A DNA stretch of 64,000 nucleotides from NCBI GenBank assembly GCA_012959695.1, contig DUCS01000031.1, positions 20,538 through 84,537 of the forward strand. The letters run 5' to 3'. This DNA comes from Cycloclasticus sp. GTDB taxonomy: Bacteria > Pseudomonadota > Gammaproteobacteria > Methylococcales > Cycloclasticaceae. Each line of letters begins with the position of its first letter. The first letter of the stretch is position 1. Both the position numbers and the translations under genes were made by a program. Below are positions 17,260-28,065 of the stretch, one piece after another. The notes under the pieces are model-generated. The model worked only from the letters and a program-made list of their open reading frames with translations, was not told where the DNA came from and did not search any database.

Positions 17260-18566
17260 GCGTAATAAAACCCATCCATGTTGTTCTCGCCCGGCAATAT
17301 TTGCTGTCCGTATTCACAGGATTGCCCCCAATCAGCATCAATTGACATGATCTTTGCGTCAGTGTGTTGGCGCATAAAATCGGCTATTTGCTGACTATTC
17401 TCTGCCGATAATATAGAGCAGGTGGCGTATAAAAGCACACCCTTTTTCTCCAGCAATGGCCATATCGCATGAAGTAACTTGTTTTGTAATTCCACCAGTG
17501 CAGCAATATCAGACGATTTTCGCAACAATTTAATGTCGGGGTGGCGCCTAATAACGCCGGTAGCCGAACAAGGGGCATCCAATAAGATTCGTTGAAACTG
17601 TTTGCCGTCAAACCACTCGTCAGGTTCTAAGCCATCAACGGTTAATACCTCGGCATTTAATTTTAAGCGTTCTAGATTTTCTATAACGCGCAGGTTTCGT
17701 CGTTCGTCTATATCGATTGCAACCAGAGAAATACCATCGGGCGAGGACTCAAGAATATGCGCGGTTTTTCCACCGGGCGCTGCGCAGACATCCAGGATGC
17801 GCTGCCCGTCGTTGATGTCCAGGAGCGTTGCAGCCAGTTGGGCGGCATTATCTTGCACCGAAACGGCGCCCTGCCAAAAGTTGGGCAATTTATCCACATT
17901 AACGGGACTATCTAGCGTCAGCCCGACGGTATTAAAAGGGTTAGCTGACGCGTTGATGCCGGTTTGTTTTAATTGCTTCATGTAAGCATCGCGCGAACCA
18001 ACATGTTGGTTTGTGCGTAGCGACATGGGTGGGTATTGATTGTTGGCGTGAAGAATATCCGCGACACGCTCAGCACCCCAATCTTTTTCTAATTGGTTGA
18101 CTAGCCAGCTTGGATGAGAGAACTGTTGGTTTAATTGCGCATCAACAATTTTTTCCAGCGCGTCTCGCTCGCGTAAGAAGCGTCTAAGTACGCCATTGAG
18201 CACATTTTTTGCCCAACGTTTTTTACCTTTGCTGCACGTATTAACAGTTTCAGAAACGGCGGCGTGATCGGGCGTGCTTAAATAAATAATTTGATATAAA
18301 CCCAGTAAGCCTAAAACAGTGATATCGGTGTCTTTCGCTTTGAATGGCTTTTTCAGCAATAAATTAAGAATGGCATTGAGTCGGTCATGCCAGCGGATGG
18401 TGCCGTAGCACAGCTCACGGCAGAAAGCAGCATCCCTGGGGTCTAAACTATCACACAAGTTTAAGGCGTCAGTGAGTGATTTTCCTTGTTGGATGACAGA
18501 GCATATAACGGAAACAGCAGTTTGCCGTGCAGACGCTAAGGGCTGCGCAGGTTTTGTATTAGTCAT
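17241..18566 (-). CDS. rsmB: 16S rRNA (cytosine(967)-C(5))-methyltransferase
   Basis: A 441-residue protein that methylates C967 of 16S rRNA. The N-terminal NusB-like RNA-binding domain (about residues 10-140) is followed by the SAM domain with CAAPGGKTAHIL, DAPCSATGVIRRHPDIK and the catalytic YATCSILSAENS. The open frame runs 63 codons further upstream inside fmt, but the ATG at 18566 overlaps the fmt stop in the ATGA pattern and gives the usual N-terminus, so I chose that start. It continues the def-fmt-rsmB translation-factor operon. Confidence 0.95.
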   Translation of the reverse strand: MTNTKPAQPLASARQTAVSVICSVIQQGKSLTDALNLCDSLDPRDAAFCRELCYGTIRWHDRLNAILNLLLKKPFKAKDTDITVLGLLGLYQIIYLSTPDHAAVSETVNTCSKGKKRWAKNVLNGVLRRFLRERDALEKIVDAQLNQQFSHPSWLVNQLEKDWGAERVADILHANNQYPPMSLRTNQHVGSRDAYMKQLKQTGINASANPFNTVGLTLDSPVNVDKLPNFWQGAVSVQDNAAQLAATLLDINDGQRILDVCAAPGGKTAHILESSPDGISLVAIDIDERRNLRVIENLERLKLNAEVLTVDGLEPDEWFDGKQFQRILLDAPCSATGVIRRHPDIKLLRKSSDIAALVELQNKLLHAIWPLLEKKGVLLYATCSILSAENSQQIADFMRQHTDAKIMSIDADWGQSCEYGQQILPGENNMDGFYYACLTKV

Positions 18567-19486
18567 CCGAGCAAGGCTCCATTTATTTGCTGACCGGCAA
18601 GGTAGTCGTTGGCGTTCATGCGTCGTTTGTTGGCGGGCTGAAGCTCGGTGACTTCGAGATAAAAGTCGTCGCAGGCGACAAAAAGTTTGCCATTGTCGGT
18701 CTTTATTTCTCCCGGCTTGCCGGCCGAGAGAATCGTGGTGATTTTTGCCTGCCAAATACGCAAAGGCTTTTCATTAATTAAGGTGTGGGCAACGGGCCAT
18801 GGGTTGAAGCCTTGAATAGCGCGTTGAATATCAACGACGGGTTGTTTCCAATCGAGCAATGCCTCTTGCTTACTTAATTTATGTGCGTAACTCACGTCGG
18901 AGTTTGGTTGTGGTGTTGGGCTTGTTTGGCCCTTTTCAATTAGCGGCAGTAGCTTGATAAGTGCATCGGCGCCTAGTGTGGCAAGTTTATCGTGCATCGT
19001 GCTTGAGTTGTCGGCTAAGGTGATTGGGCAGTACACTTTAGCTAACATATCGCCGGTATCCAGCCCTTTGTCCATTTGCATAAGGGTAACGCCGGTTTCT
19101 TTATCACCAGATAAAATGGCGCGTTGTATGGGCGCCGCGCCCCGCCATTGGGGCAGTAGCGAGGCGTGAATATTAATGCAACCAAGGCGCGGCGTATTTA
19201 ATACGGCTACGGGCAAAATAATGCCGTAGGCGACAACAATCATTAGGTCGGCTTGGTAGTCAGCCAGTGTATTAAGCGACTCTTCTGACTTGAAATTTAG
19301 CGGTTGCTCAACCGGTATCCCATGTTCTAAAGCACATTGTTTGATCGGGCTTAGTTGAATTTTTCGTCCACGTCCAGCAGGTCTGTCAGGCTGCGTGTAA
19401 ACAGCGCAAACGGTGTGTTCGCTTTGAATTAATGCGTTTAAGGTTGGGGTGGAAAAGTCAGGCGTGCCTGCAAAAATAATCTTCAT
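18563..19486 (-). CDS. fmt: Methionyl-tRNA formyltransferase
   Basis: A 307-residue enzyme that formylates initiator Met-tRNA. The N-terminal formyltransferase domain shows IIFAGTPDFSTPTL, the catalytic region INIHASLLPQWRGAAPIQRAI and the downstream SGDKETGVTLMQMDKGLDTG. The C-terminal OB-like tRNA-binding domain follows from about residue 205. It lies 18 bases after def, whose product later removes the formyl group, and overlaps rsmB by four bases. Confidence 0.97.
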   Translation of the reverse strand: MKIIFAGTPDFSTPTLNALIQSEHTVCAVYTQPDRPAGRGRKIQLSPIKQCALEHGIPVEQPLNFKSEESLNTLADYQADLMIVVAYGIILPVAVLNTPRLGCINIHASLLPQWRGAAPIQRAILSGDKETGVTLMQMDKGLDTGDMLAKVYCPITLADNSSTMHDKLATLGADALIKLLPLIEKGQTSPTPQPNSDVSYAHKLSKQEALLDWKQPVVDIQRAIQGFNPWPVAHTLINEKPLRIWQAKITTILSAGKPGEIKTDNGKLFVACDDFYLEVTELQPANKRRMNANDYLAGQQINGALLG

Positions 19487-19504
19487 TGGGGTTGTGTGCG
19501 TTGG

Positions 19505-20038
19505 TTAAAGGTTGGCCGTCGGTCGATTTTTTTGCCCTGTGAGTTCTTTTTCCGCACGTTCGAGCTTTTTTCGAATTCGGTTGCGCTTTAAAGGGGATAA
19601 ATAATCAACAAACAACTTGCCATCCAAGTGATCAATTTCGTGTTGGATGCACACGGCCAATAAATCGTTGGTCGTCAATTCAAACGATTCACCGTGTTTA
19701 TCTAACGCTTTTACCGTAATGCTTTCGGCTCGCTCAACGTCTTCGTAAAAACCAGGCACAGAAAGGCAGCCCTCTTGCATTACCTCAATCCCCTCCTTGT
19801 GAGTAATAACGGGGTTGATAAAGCAAAGAGGCTCATTATTATCTTCTGATACGTCAATAACCATTAAGCGCTTGTGATAATTAACCTGCGTTGCTGCTAA
19901 ACCAATGCCTGGTGCTTCATACATCGTTTCAAACATATCAGCGACAAATGTGCGCAAGTTATCGTCAACGGTACTAATTTCAACTGCTTTTGTGCGTAAT
20001 CGCTTGTCTGGAAATCGAAGGATATCTAATTTTGTCAT
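19505..20038 (-). CDS. def: Peptide deformylase
   Basis: A 177-residue metalloenzyme removing the N-formyl group from nascent proteins. All three motifs are present: [18 protein letters not shown] (Cys metal ligand) and [12 protein letters not shown] (two His ligands and the catalytic Glu). A C-terminal extension [15 protein letters not shown] is typical of Gram-negative deformylases. It is the first gene of the def-fmt-rsmB operon and is divergent from the LysM gene. Confidence 0.97.
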   Translation of the reverse strand: MTKLDILRFPDKRLRTKAVEISTVDDNLRTFVADMFETMYEAPGIGLAATQVNYHKRLMVIDVSEDNNEPLCFINPVITHKEGIEVMQEGCLSVPGFYEDVERAESITVKALDKHGESFELTTNDLLAVCIQHEIDHLDGKLFVDYLSPLKRNRIRKKLERAEKELTGQKNRPTANL

Positions 20039-20107
20039 TGTAAAAGTTAAAAATGTGCGTTTGTACTCAATTGTTTAGGGGGAATTCTAACTAATTTAGG
20101 TTAAACT

Positions 20108-20135
20108 TTGAATAGCGAATATTTTAGGCTAGACT
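20108..20135 (+). promoter_or_regulatory. Possible sigma-70 promoter of the LysM gene
   Basis: TTGAAT (20108-20113) and TAGACT (20130-20135) with a 16-base spacer, 36 bases before the LysM ATG. Both hexamers are imperfect, so this is a modest candidate. Confidence 0.35.
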
Positions 20136-20171
20136 TACAGTGTTCTTAATTAGCCAACAAAAAGGAAGATT

Positions 20172-21203
20172 ATGGCTATGAAAAAACTATCAGTGTTGCT
20201 ACTCGGGGTGTTACTTTGCTGGAATGTATTGGCAGATAACATTGAGTTGAATCCATCACATCCGGATCGATACGTTGTCGTTAAAGGCGATACGCTTTGG
20301 GATATATCTGCACGGTTTCTGAAAACACCGTGGCGCTGGCCTGATATTTGGCAAGCCAATGATCAGATTGCTAACCCTCATTTAATATACCCTGGCGATA
20401 TTATTGAGCTGTCTTTTATTGATGGGCAGCCAAGGCTGACTCTAAAAAGAGGTGACGGTAAGTTATCTCCTTCGATTAGGCGTACCAGTTTAGATGGCGC
20501 AATCCCCGCTATTCCTTTGGACGCCATTGCTGCATTTTTAAATAAGCCCAGAATAATGACGCAAGAAGAGTATGACTCAGCGCCGTATATCGTCGCGTTT
20601 GATGATGAGCACATACTTGGTAGTCCAGGGTATAAAGCATACGTCCGCTCATTTATCGACAGCATCGAAGACGGTTATGTTGTTGTTCGTCAAGGCGAAG
20701 AATATTTAGACGGTGAAACGGGTGAGTCGCTTGGCTTTGAGTCGGTGTATATCGCTGAGTCAGCGGTGACTTTAAAAGGCGATCCTGCGACGGTTATGTT
20801 GTCGAAATCTACGCGTGAAGTGCGTAAGGGCGACCGCTTATTGCCGGCGTTAGAAGGGCCGATCATACAAAACTATTTCCCACATGCGCCCGAAACGGAT
20901 ATTAAAGGACGCATTGTCGGTGTGGTTGATGGGGTGTCTCAGGTAGCGCAATTTGACGTCGTGGTGATTGACCGTGGCGAACAAGACGGTGTTGAAGTAG
21001 GCCATGTGTTACAGGTTGATCGCGCAGGCGAAACAGTAAGAGACGTTATCGCTGGTGGTGGGGCTGAGGTGAAACTGCCGGATGAAGAAGCGGGTGTGCT
21101 AATGATTTTCCGAGTATTTGACCGGGTTAGTTATGGGCTTATTATGCAAAGTCAGCGAGTTATGCACCGTCTTGATGTAGTTCGCACACCGTACGTTGTT
21201 TAA
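20172..21203 (+). CDS. LysM domain exported protein
   Basis: A 343-residue protein with a signal peptide (hydrophobic core SVLLLGVLLCWNVLA). One LysM domain follows directly (YVVVKGDTLWDISARFLKT, WPDIWQAN, HLIYPGDII, about residues 36-82), which binds peptidoglycan glycans. The remaining part is beta-rich and conserved in gammaproteobacterial proteins encoded next to dprA, without a recognised catalytic motif. An AAGGAAG site lies 5 bases before the ATG; a second ATG two codons on is possible. It is divergent from def. The function is likely cell-wall associated; details unknown. Confidence 0.85.
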   Translation: MAMKKLSVLLLGVLLCWNVLADNIELNPSHPDRYVVVKGDTLWDISARFLKTPWRWPDIWQANDQIANPHLIYPGDIIELSFIDGQPRLTLKRGDGKLSPSIRRTSLDGAIPAIPLDAIAAFLNKPRIMTQEEYDSAPYIVAFDDEHILGSPGYKAYVRSFIDSIEDGYVVVRQGEEYLDGETGESLGFESVYIAESAVTLKGDPATVMLSKSTREVRKGDRLLPALEGPIIQNYFPHAPETDIKGRIVGVVDGVSQVAQFDVVVIDRGEQDGVEVGHVLQVDRAGETVRDVIAGGGAEVKLPDEEAGVLMIFRVFDRVSYGLIMQSQRVMHRLDVVRTPYVV

Positions 21204-22359
21204 TATCAAAAGGCCTGACGATGCGTGTTCATCGTCAGGCTTTGATGTTTCTGAGGTAAGCGCATGGCTAGCTTTATGGCGGGTTAAGGGTGTTGGTGCT
21301 AAGACGTATGTAGCATTACTCGACGTATTTGGTTCGCCATCAGCTGTTTTTTCGGCGCCGATTGTCGAGTTAAAAAAAGCAGGGCTATCGGCAAACGTTG
21401 CTGAGTTAATAAAGCGGTTTGACCATGACGAAATTGAGCCAGATCTCAAGTGGTTAGAGAATGAGGGTTGCCATTTGATGTGCTGGCACGATGCTGATTA
21501 CCCTGTCTTATTAAAGGAAATACCTGATCCGCCCCCGGTACTTTTCATTCGTGGTGACAGGTCGCTTTTGGGCTCCTTGCAAATAGCCATGGTGGGCACA
21601 AGAAACCCATCACCGATGGCGTTAAAGACAACGCAAGCATTTGCAAAAAGTTTTGCCAAATTTGGCTTAACGGTAACCAGTGGTTTGGCCTTGGGTGTTG
21701 ACCAGGCCGCTCATAAGGGCGCCTTAGCAGCGACAGGAGCGACCATCGCGGTTGCTGCAACAGGACTGGACAGAGTGTACCCCGCGCAGCATAAATCGCT
21801 GGCAGAGGAAATAATAAAGACGGGTGCCTTGGTGTCCGAATTTCCGATTGGAACGCAGGCGAAGCCGGGTTATTTTCCACGACGCAACCGAATTATTAGC
21901 GGCCTGAGTCTCGGTGTGTTGGTGGTTGAGGCAGCGATAAAAAGTGGCACGCTCGTGACGGCAAGGCATGCCATGGAACAGGGACGGGAAGTGTTTGCAA
22001 TTCCAGGTTCAATTCATAATCCGTTATCGAAAGGCTGCCATCATTTAATCCGCCAAGGCGCAAAGTTAATTGAAACCGCCGATGACGTATTAGAAGACTT
22101 AGGAAATTTGTCGCTCGTTGCTATAGGCGCAGCAGTTGGAGAGGAAGCAGACGAGGCGTTAAACAGCTTGTCATTAGAAGGCGATTATGCTGTTTTACTT
22201 GAAAAAATTGCCTTTGACCCCACGTCAGTGGATGACTTAATTGCACAGACCGATTTTACAGCAGAAGAAATATCGTCTATGTTATTAGTACTTGAGCTCG
22301 AAGGTTTAGTATCATCTGCGCCTGGCGGCCTTTTCTATCGGTGTTCAACCGTTAAGTAG
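21196..22359 (+). CDS. dprA: DNA-processing protein DprA
   Basis: A 387-residue DprA, which binds incoming single-stranded DNA during natural transformation and loads RecA. Its order is a SAM-like N-terminal region (VKGVGAKTYVALLDVFGSP), a Rossmann-like core (VGTRNPSPMAL, TVTSGLALGVDQAAHKGAL, FPIGTQAKPGYFPRRNRII) and a C-terminal winged helix. The only start that keeps the N-terminal domain is a TTG overlapping the LysM stop by eight bases; no ATG or GTG lies in frame nearby. A stable hairpin follows that start. No other competence gene is present, so DprA may serve recombination generally. Confidence 0.92.
   Translation: MFNIKRPDDACSSSGFDVSEVSAWLALWRVKGVGAKTYVALLDVFGSPSAVFSAPIVELKKAGLSANVAELIKRFDHDEIEPDLKWLENEGCHLMCWHDADYPVLLKEIPDPPPVLFIRGDRSLLGSLQIAMVGTRNPSPMALKTTQAFAKSFAKFGLTVTSGLALGVDQAAHKGALAATGATIAVAATGLDRVYPAQHKSLAEEIIKTGALVSEFPIGTQAKPGYFPRRNRIISGLSLGVLVVEAAIKSGTLVTARHAMEQGREVFAIPGSIHNPLSKGCHHLIRQGAKLIETADDVLEDLGNLSLVAIGAAVGEEADEALNSLSLEGDYAVLLEKIAFDPTSVDDLIAQTDFTAEEISSMLLVLELEGLVSSAPGGLFYRCSTVK
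21210..21243 (+). terminator. Hairpin after the LysM stop, inside the dprA 5' end
   Basis: An 11-bp perfect stem GCCTGACGATG/CATCGTCAGGC with a six-base loop, extended by a G-T and two A-T pairs, starts 7 bases after the LysM stop. Only a short T run follows (TTTGATGTTT). It looks like a weak intrinsic terminator or attenuator overlapping the first codons of dprA. Confidence 0.45.
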
Positions 22360-22376
22360 AGATAAATTTGGAAGAT

Positions 22377-22853
22377 ATGAAAGAAACTATTTTTGAAGTA
22401 CTTGTATATTTGTTCGAGCATTATATTGATGTGGGTGATGAAAAAGTCATCGAACAAGGCGCGTTAAAAACAGAGCTATTGGAAGCTGGGTTTACTGATA
22501 ATTACGTGGACAGAGCTTTCGATTGGATGGATGAGTTAACGGCCTTACCGACAACAGAAGTTGAAAACTATGTAGGCCTAACAGCTATTCGCATTCACTC
22601 ACCTGAAGAGCGCTTACGTTTTGACGTCGACGCGCAAGGATTTTTATTGTTCCTAGAACAAGCGGGTATTATTGATTCAACGCGTCGCGAGCTGATTATA
22701 GATCGTGCAATGGCGCTAGGAGATGCAATTTTAACCGTTGATCATATTAAGTGGGTAGCCTTAATGGTGCTCTTTAGCCAGTCCGGAATGGAAGGGCATT
22801 ATTCACAAATGGAAGAGCTGGTTTACGGCGACATTCCATTCGAACTGCATTAG
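22377..22853 (+). CDS. smg: Smg family protein (DUF494)
   Basis: A 158-residue protein of the Smg/DUF494 family (E. coli Smg has about 157 residues). Visible features are ETIFEVLVYLFEHYID at the N-terminus and the closing YGDIPFELH. The function is not established. The gene sits between dprA and topA as in many gammaproteobacteria. The frame also has a TTG three codons earlier (22368), which has better spacing from a GAGAT sequence. I prefer the ATG because it aligns with the family N-terminus. Confidence 0.85.
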   Translation: MKETIFEVLVYLFEHYIDVGDEKVIEQGALKTELLEAGFTDNYVDRAFDWMDELTALPTTEVENYVGLTAIRIHSPEERLRFDVDAQGFLLFLEQAGIIDSTRRELIIDRAMALGDAILTVDHIKWVALMVLFSQSGMEGHYSQMEELVYGDIPFELH

Positions 22854-22862
22854 GCGGAACAT

Positions 22863-25157
22863 ATGTCAGCTCTTGTAATTGTAGAATCACCGGCTAAAGC
22901 CAAAACCATTGAAAAATACTTAGGCAAAGGCTTTACTGTTTTGGCCTCGTACGGCCACGTTCGAGATTTAGTGCCAAAAGAGGGCGCTGTTGATACAGAC
23001 AATGATTTCGCGATGAAATATTCGCTGGTTGAACGTAATCAACGTCACGTTCTGGCTATTACTAAGGCGATGAAAAAAGCCGACGAACTCTATCTCGCAA
23101 CTGACCCTGATAGAGAGGGTGAGGCGATTTCTTGGCACGTGTCTGAATTACTGAAAGAAAAAAAATTACTGAAAAACAAGCCCGTGTACCGTGTTGTTTT
23201 TCATGAAATCACGAAAAAGTCTATTCAAAAAGCCATTAAAGAACCACGTGAATTGTCGATGGATATGGTGGATGCGCAACAAGCTCGGCGTGCACTGGAT
23301 TACTTGGTGGGCTTTAATTTATCACCCTTGTTGTGGAAAAAAATTCGCCGTGGTTTATCAGCCGGTCGTGTGCAAAGTCCCGCCCTGCGGCTAATTGTTG
23401 AGAGAGAGCTGGAAATTGAAGCGTTTAAAAACCGTGAATACTGGAGTATTGAAGCGGCGGTCACCACGGCGGAAAAATCATTTAAAGCAAAGTTAACGCA
23501 TTCTGATGATACGAAGCTCACCCAATTTAGTGTTGAAGATGCCACGTTCGCGAATAAAATAAAAGACGACATTACAGCCGTTGCAGCCGGTAAATTACTG
23601 GTTAAAAAGTTACAGAAAAAACAGCGCAAGCGTAACCCCGCTGCGCCATTTACAACCTCAACGCTACAGCAAGAAGCCGCAAGAAAACTGGGCTTTACAA
23701 CCAAGAAAACCATGCAAATCGCTCAGCAACTGTATGAAGGTGTCACCATTGGCGCTGAAACAGTTGGTTTAATTACCTATATGAGAACCGATTCTGTGAA
23801 CTTAGCTGATGAGGCGGTTGAAGAAATGCGGGGCTTGATCGCGTCGCGTTATGGCAAAGAAAATGTGCCGAAAACAGTGCCGGTTTACAAAACCAAATCT
23901 AAGAATGCTCAAGAAGCGCATGAGGCGATTCGCCCGAGTTCAGCCTCACGGGTGCCTGAAGAGATTCGTGGTTCCTTATCAAATGACCAATATAAATTAT
24001 ATTTGTTGATATGGAGACGCGCAGTTGCCAGTCAAATGGTGCATGCCTTAATTGATGGTGTGAGTGCCGATTTAACCTGCGGCAAAGGGCATGTGTTTCG
24101 TGCGACAGGATCAACCGTCAACAAGCCGGGCTTTATGTCCGTTTACCTCGAAGGCAAAGACGACAGTAAAGAAGATGATGACAATAAAGAAAATTTATTG
24201 CCACCGATGAAAGAAGGTGAATTGATAGATTTGCTTGAAGTGATTCCCAATCAACACTTTACCGAACCACCACCACGTTATGGTGAGGCCAGTTTAGTTA
24301 AATCATTGGAAGAGCACGGTATTGGCCGCCCTTCAACCTATGCGTCTATTATTTCGACCTTGCAAAATAGAGATTATGTTGAGTTGGAAACGAAGCGTTT
24401 CTACCCAACAGATGTGGGCCGTATTGTTAATAAATTCTTAACCCAGCATTTTACTAACTACGTGGATTACGATTTTACCGCCAAGTTAGAAGATGACCTT
24501 GATGCGGTTTCACGTGGTGAAAAGAAATGGTTGCCATTAATGAAAACATTTTGGCAGCCGTTCAAAGCACTCATTGACGATAAAGAAGTCAGCGTTCAGC
24601 GCAGTGATGTAACGCAAGAAGCGATGGACGAAAAATGCCCAGAGTGTGGCAAACAATTGTCAATACGTTTAGGTCGAAATGGTCGCTTTATTGGTTGTAC
24701 GGATTACCCAGAGTGCAGTTATACGCGTAACTTGAATGACGATGCAGCATCAGCAGAACCTGAAGTAGTTGAAGGGCGTCAATGCCCGAAATGCGAATCA
24801 AATTTAATTATTCGTACGGGGCGCTACGGTAAATTTATCGGTTGCAGTTCATACCCAGATTGCAAACACATGGAGCCGTTAGAAAAGCCGAAAGACACCA
24901 ATGTTGTGTGCCCAGACTGTAAAAAAGGTACCATACTTGAACGAAAATCTCGTAAAGGGAAGATATTTTATTCCTGTTCGAATTACCCAAAATGCAAATA
25001 TGCACTGTGGAATCCACCGATTAATGAGTCATGCCCAAGCTGTAGTTGGCCGATCTTGACTGTAAAAACAACCAAACGCCGTGGCAGCGAGAAAGTCTGT
25101 CCGCAACAAGAGTGCTCGTACGTCACGCCTTGTGAAGAGATGGCTAAACCTGATTAA
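22863..25157 (+). CDS. topA: DNA topoisomerase I
   Basis: A 764-residue type IA topoisomerase that relaxes negative supercoils. The Toprim domain (LVIVESPAKAKTIEKYLG, DPDREGEAISWH) comes first. The active-site Tyr follows in GLITYMRTDSVNL, then HEAIRPSS and the EHGIGRPSTYASIISTL region. The C-terminus carries four Cys4 zinc ribbons, at about residues 592-620, 640-668, 681-710 and 722-752. An AGGCGGA site precedes the ATG. It lies 9 bases after smg. Confidence 0.97.
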   Translation: MSALVIVESPAKAKTIEKYLGKGFTVLASYGHVRDLVPKEGAVDTDNDFAMKYSLVERNQRHVLAITKAMKKADELYLATDPDREGEAISWHVSELLKEKKLLKNKPVYRVVFHEITKKSIQKAIKEPRELSMDMVDAQQARRALDYLVGFNLSPLLWKKIRRGLSAGRVQSPALRLIVERELEIEAFKNREYWSIEAAVTTAEKSFKAKLTHSDDTKLTQFSVEDATFANKIKDDITAVAAGKLLVKKLQKKQRKRNPAAPFTTSTLQQEAARKLGFTTKKTMQIAQQLYEGVTIGAETVGLITYMRTDSVNLADEAVEEMRGLIASRYGKENVPKTVPVYKTKSKNAQEAHEAIRPSSASRVPEEIRGSLSNDQYKLYLLIWRRAVASQMVHALIDGVSADLTCGKGHVFRATGSTVNKPGFMSVYLEGKDDSKEDDDNKENLLPPMKEGELIDLLEVIPNQHFTEPPPRYGEASLVKSLEEHGIGRPSTYASIISTLQNRDYVELETKRFYPTDVGRIVNKFLTQHFTNYVDYDFTAKLEDDLDAVSRGEKKWLPLMKTFWQPFKALIDDKEVSVQRSDVTQEAMDEKCPECGKQLSIRLGRNGRFIGCTDYPECSYTRNLNDDAASAEPEVVEGRQCPKCESNLIIRTGRYGKFIGCSSYPDCKHMEPLEKPKDTNVVCPDCKKGTILERKSRKGKIFYSCSNYPKCKYALWNPPINESCPSCSWPILTVKTTKRRGSEKVCPQQECSYVTPCEEMAKPD

Positions 25158-25317
25158 TGAGACCTCAGCTTAACTACTGCGCTTGACAATACATCGTTAA
25201 AGGTCAGCATAAAAATGCTTATTTACGCCAGTAAATTGCGCGTTTTCGCTAATTTTTGCCTTGTCTTGCCAGCGCTCGCTACGTTATCCTGACGCCTCTA
25301 AACAAACAAAAAATATT

Positions 25318-25833
25318 ATGCAAAATAAAACACCGTTCGTTGCCGTTTTAATGGGCTCAGATTCAGACTTTCCTGTTATGCAATTTACTCTAGATGTGCT
25401 TAAAAAACTGGATATTCCTTACGAAGTAAGAATAACGTCAGCCCATAGAACCCCGGCAGAAACACATGAATACGTCACGACGGCTGATCAGCGCGGCTGT
25501 GGTGTTTTTATTGCGGCAGCCGGTTTGGCGGCGCACTTAGCGGGTGCAGTGGCGGCGAACACCGTGAAGCCAGTGATTGGTGTGCCATTAGACGCAGGTT
25601 CTTTACAAGGTAAAGATGCGTTGTTATCAACCGTTCAAATGCCAGGGGGCATTCCGGTGGCGAGTGTGGCCATTGGCAAACCAGGCGCAAAAAACGCAGC
25701 CTATTTAGCAGCGCAAATTTTCGCGTTATCTGACGATAGTCTTGCGCAACGTGTATTAGCAGAAAGAAAAGCGGCGGGTGCAGCGGTGATTAAAAAGAAC
25801 CAAGAGCTACAAGAAAAGCTCAAGCAAGCTTAA
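25318..25833 (+). CDS. purE: N5-carboxyaminoimidazole ribonucleotide mutase (class I PurE)
   Basis: A 171-residue PurE converting N5-CAIR to CAIR in purine synthesis. The signature AVLMGSDSDFPVMQ, the catalytic-loop segment SAHRTPAETHEY and the core FIAAAGLAAHLAGAVAANT are all present. The open frame runs 19 codons upstream from a TTG, but the ATG at 25318 gives the family N-terminus. purK is not adjacent, as it is in many genomes; tsaC follows after 18 bases. Confidence 0.95.
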   Translation: MQNKTPFVAVLMGSDSDFPVMQFTLDVLKKLDIPYEVRITSAHRTPAETHEYVTTADQRGCGVFIAAAGLAAHLAGAVAANTVKPVIGVPLDAGSLQGKDALLSTVQMPGGIPVASVAIGKPGAKNAAYLAAQIFALSDDSLAQRVLAERKAAGAAVIKKNQELQEKLKQA

Positions 25834-25851
25834 CAAGCGAGTTTATTTTCA

Positions 25852-26406
25852 GTGCCATCAGCTTGGCAAAAAAGACGATTTGTAGAATCCTTATATGGGG
25901 GTAAAGTCGTCGCTTATCCTACTGAATCTGTGTTCGGTTTGGGCTGTGACCCACTAAACCCCATGGCTGTTCTCGATTTATTAAAATTAAAAAAACGTGG
26001 GCAACATAAAGGCCTCATTCTAATTGCCTCTCGCTTTTCGCAACTATCACCTTTTCTAAAATCATTGCCCGAATCGATTAAGTCGAGAATACATAATGGA
26101 CGTCAGGAACCGACGACTTGGTTATTACCTGCTAAAGAATCTGTGCCAACATGGCTGACAGGTGAGCATGAAACGCTTGCTGTGCGTCTTACCCAGCATC
26201 CGTTAGCGAAAGAATTGTGTGAACTTGCAAGAACGGCACTTGTGTCAACCAGTGCAAACGTAGCGGGTTGCGAGCCGTTAAAAACAGCTCATCAAGCGCG
26301 ATTAAAATTTCAGGCTTTGGGTGTTCATGTCATTGGCGGTCGGGTTGGCTTAGCAAAAAAACCGAGTCGAATTATTGACCCGTTTTCGAATAAACAATTA
26401 CGCTAG
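25852..26406 (+). CDS. tsaC: Threonylcarbamoyl-AMP synthase (TsaC/YrdC)
   Basis: A 184-residue YrdC-domain protein of the stand-alone TsaC type, without the Sua5 C-terminal domain. It makes threonylcarbamoyl-AMP for the t6A37 modification of ANN-decoding tRNAs. KVVAYPTESVFGLGCDP, KLKKRGQHKGLILI and LVSTSANVAGCEP are the nucleotide and carbamoyl-binding motifs. The start is a GTG at 25852. It lies between purE and hemF (10 bases); linkage of tsaC with dprA, smg, topA, hemF and aroE is common in gammaproteobacteria. Confidence 0.93.
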   Translation: MPSAWQKRRFVESLYGGKVVAYPTESVFGLGCDPLNPMAVLDLLKLKKRGQHKGLILIASRFSQLSPFLKSLPESIKSRIHNGRQEPTTWLLPAKESVPTWLTGEHETLAVRLTQHPLAKELCELARTALVSTSANVAGCEPLKTAHQARLKFQALGVHVIGGRVGLAKKPSRIIDPFSNKQLR

Positions 26407-26413
26407 ACTATAG

Positions 26414-28008
<1,595 letters not shown>

Positions 28009-28065
28009 AATGTATTCCTTTTTATTGCTGTTGTTTTCTATTGTTTATATAGACCGTATTAAAGC

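Noticed and set aside
25185..25210. TTGACA sequence upstream of purE as a promoter
   Set aside because: The -35 is perfect but no acceptable -10 lies 16-18 bases downstream (AGCATA or CATAAA), so I left it out of the feature list.
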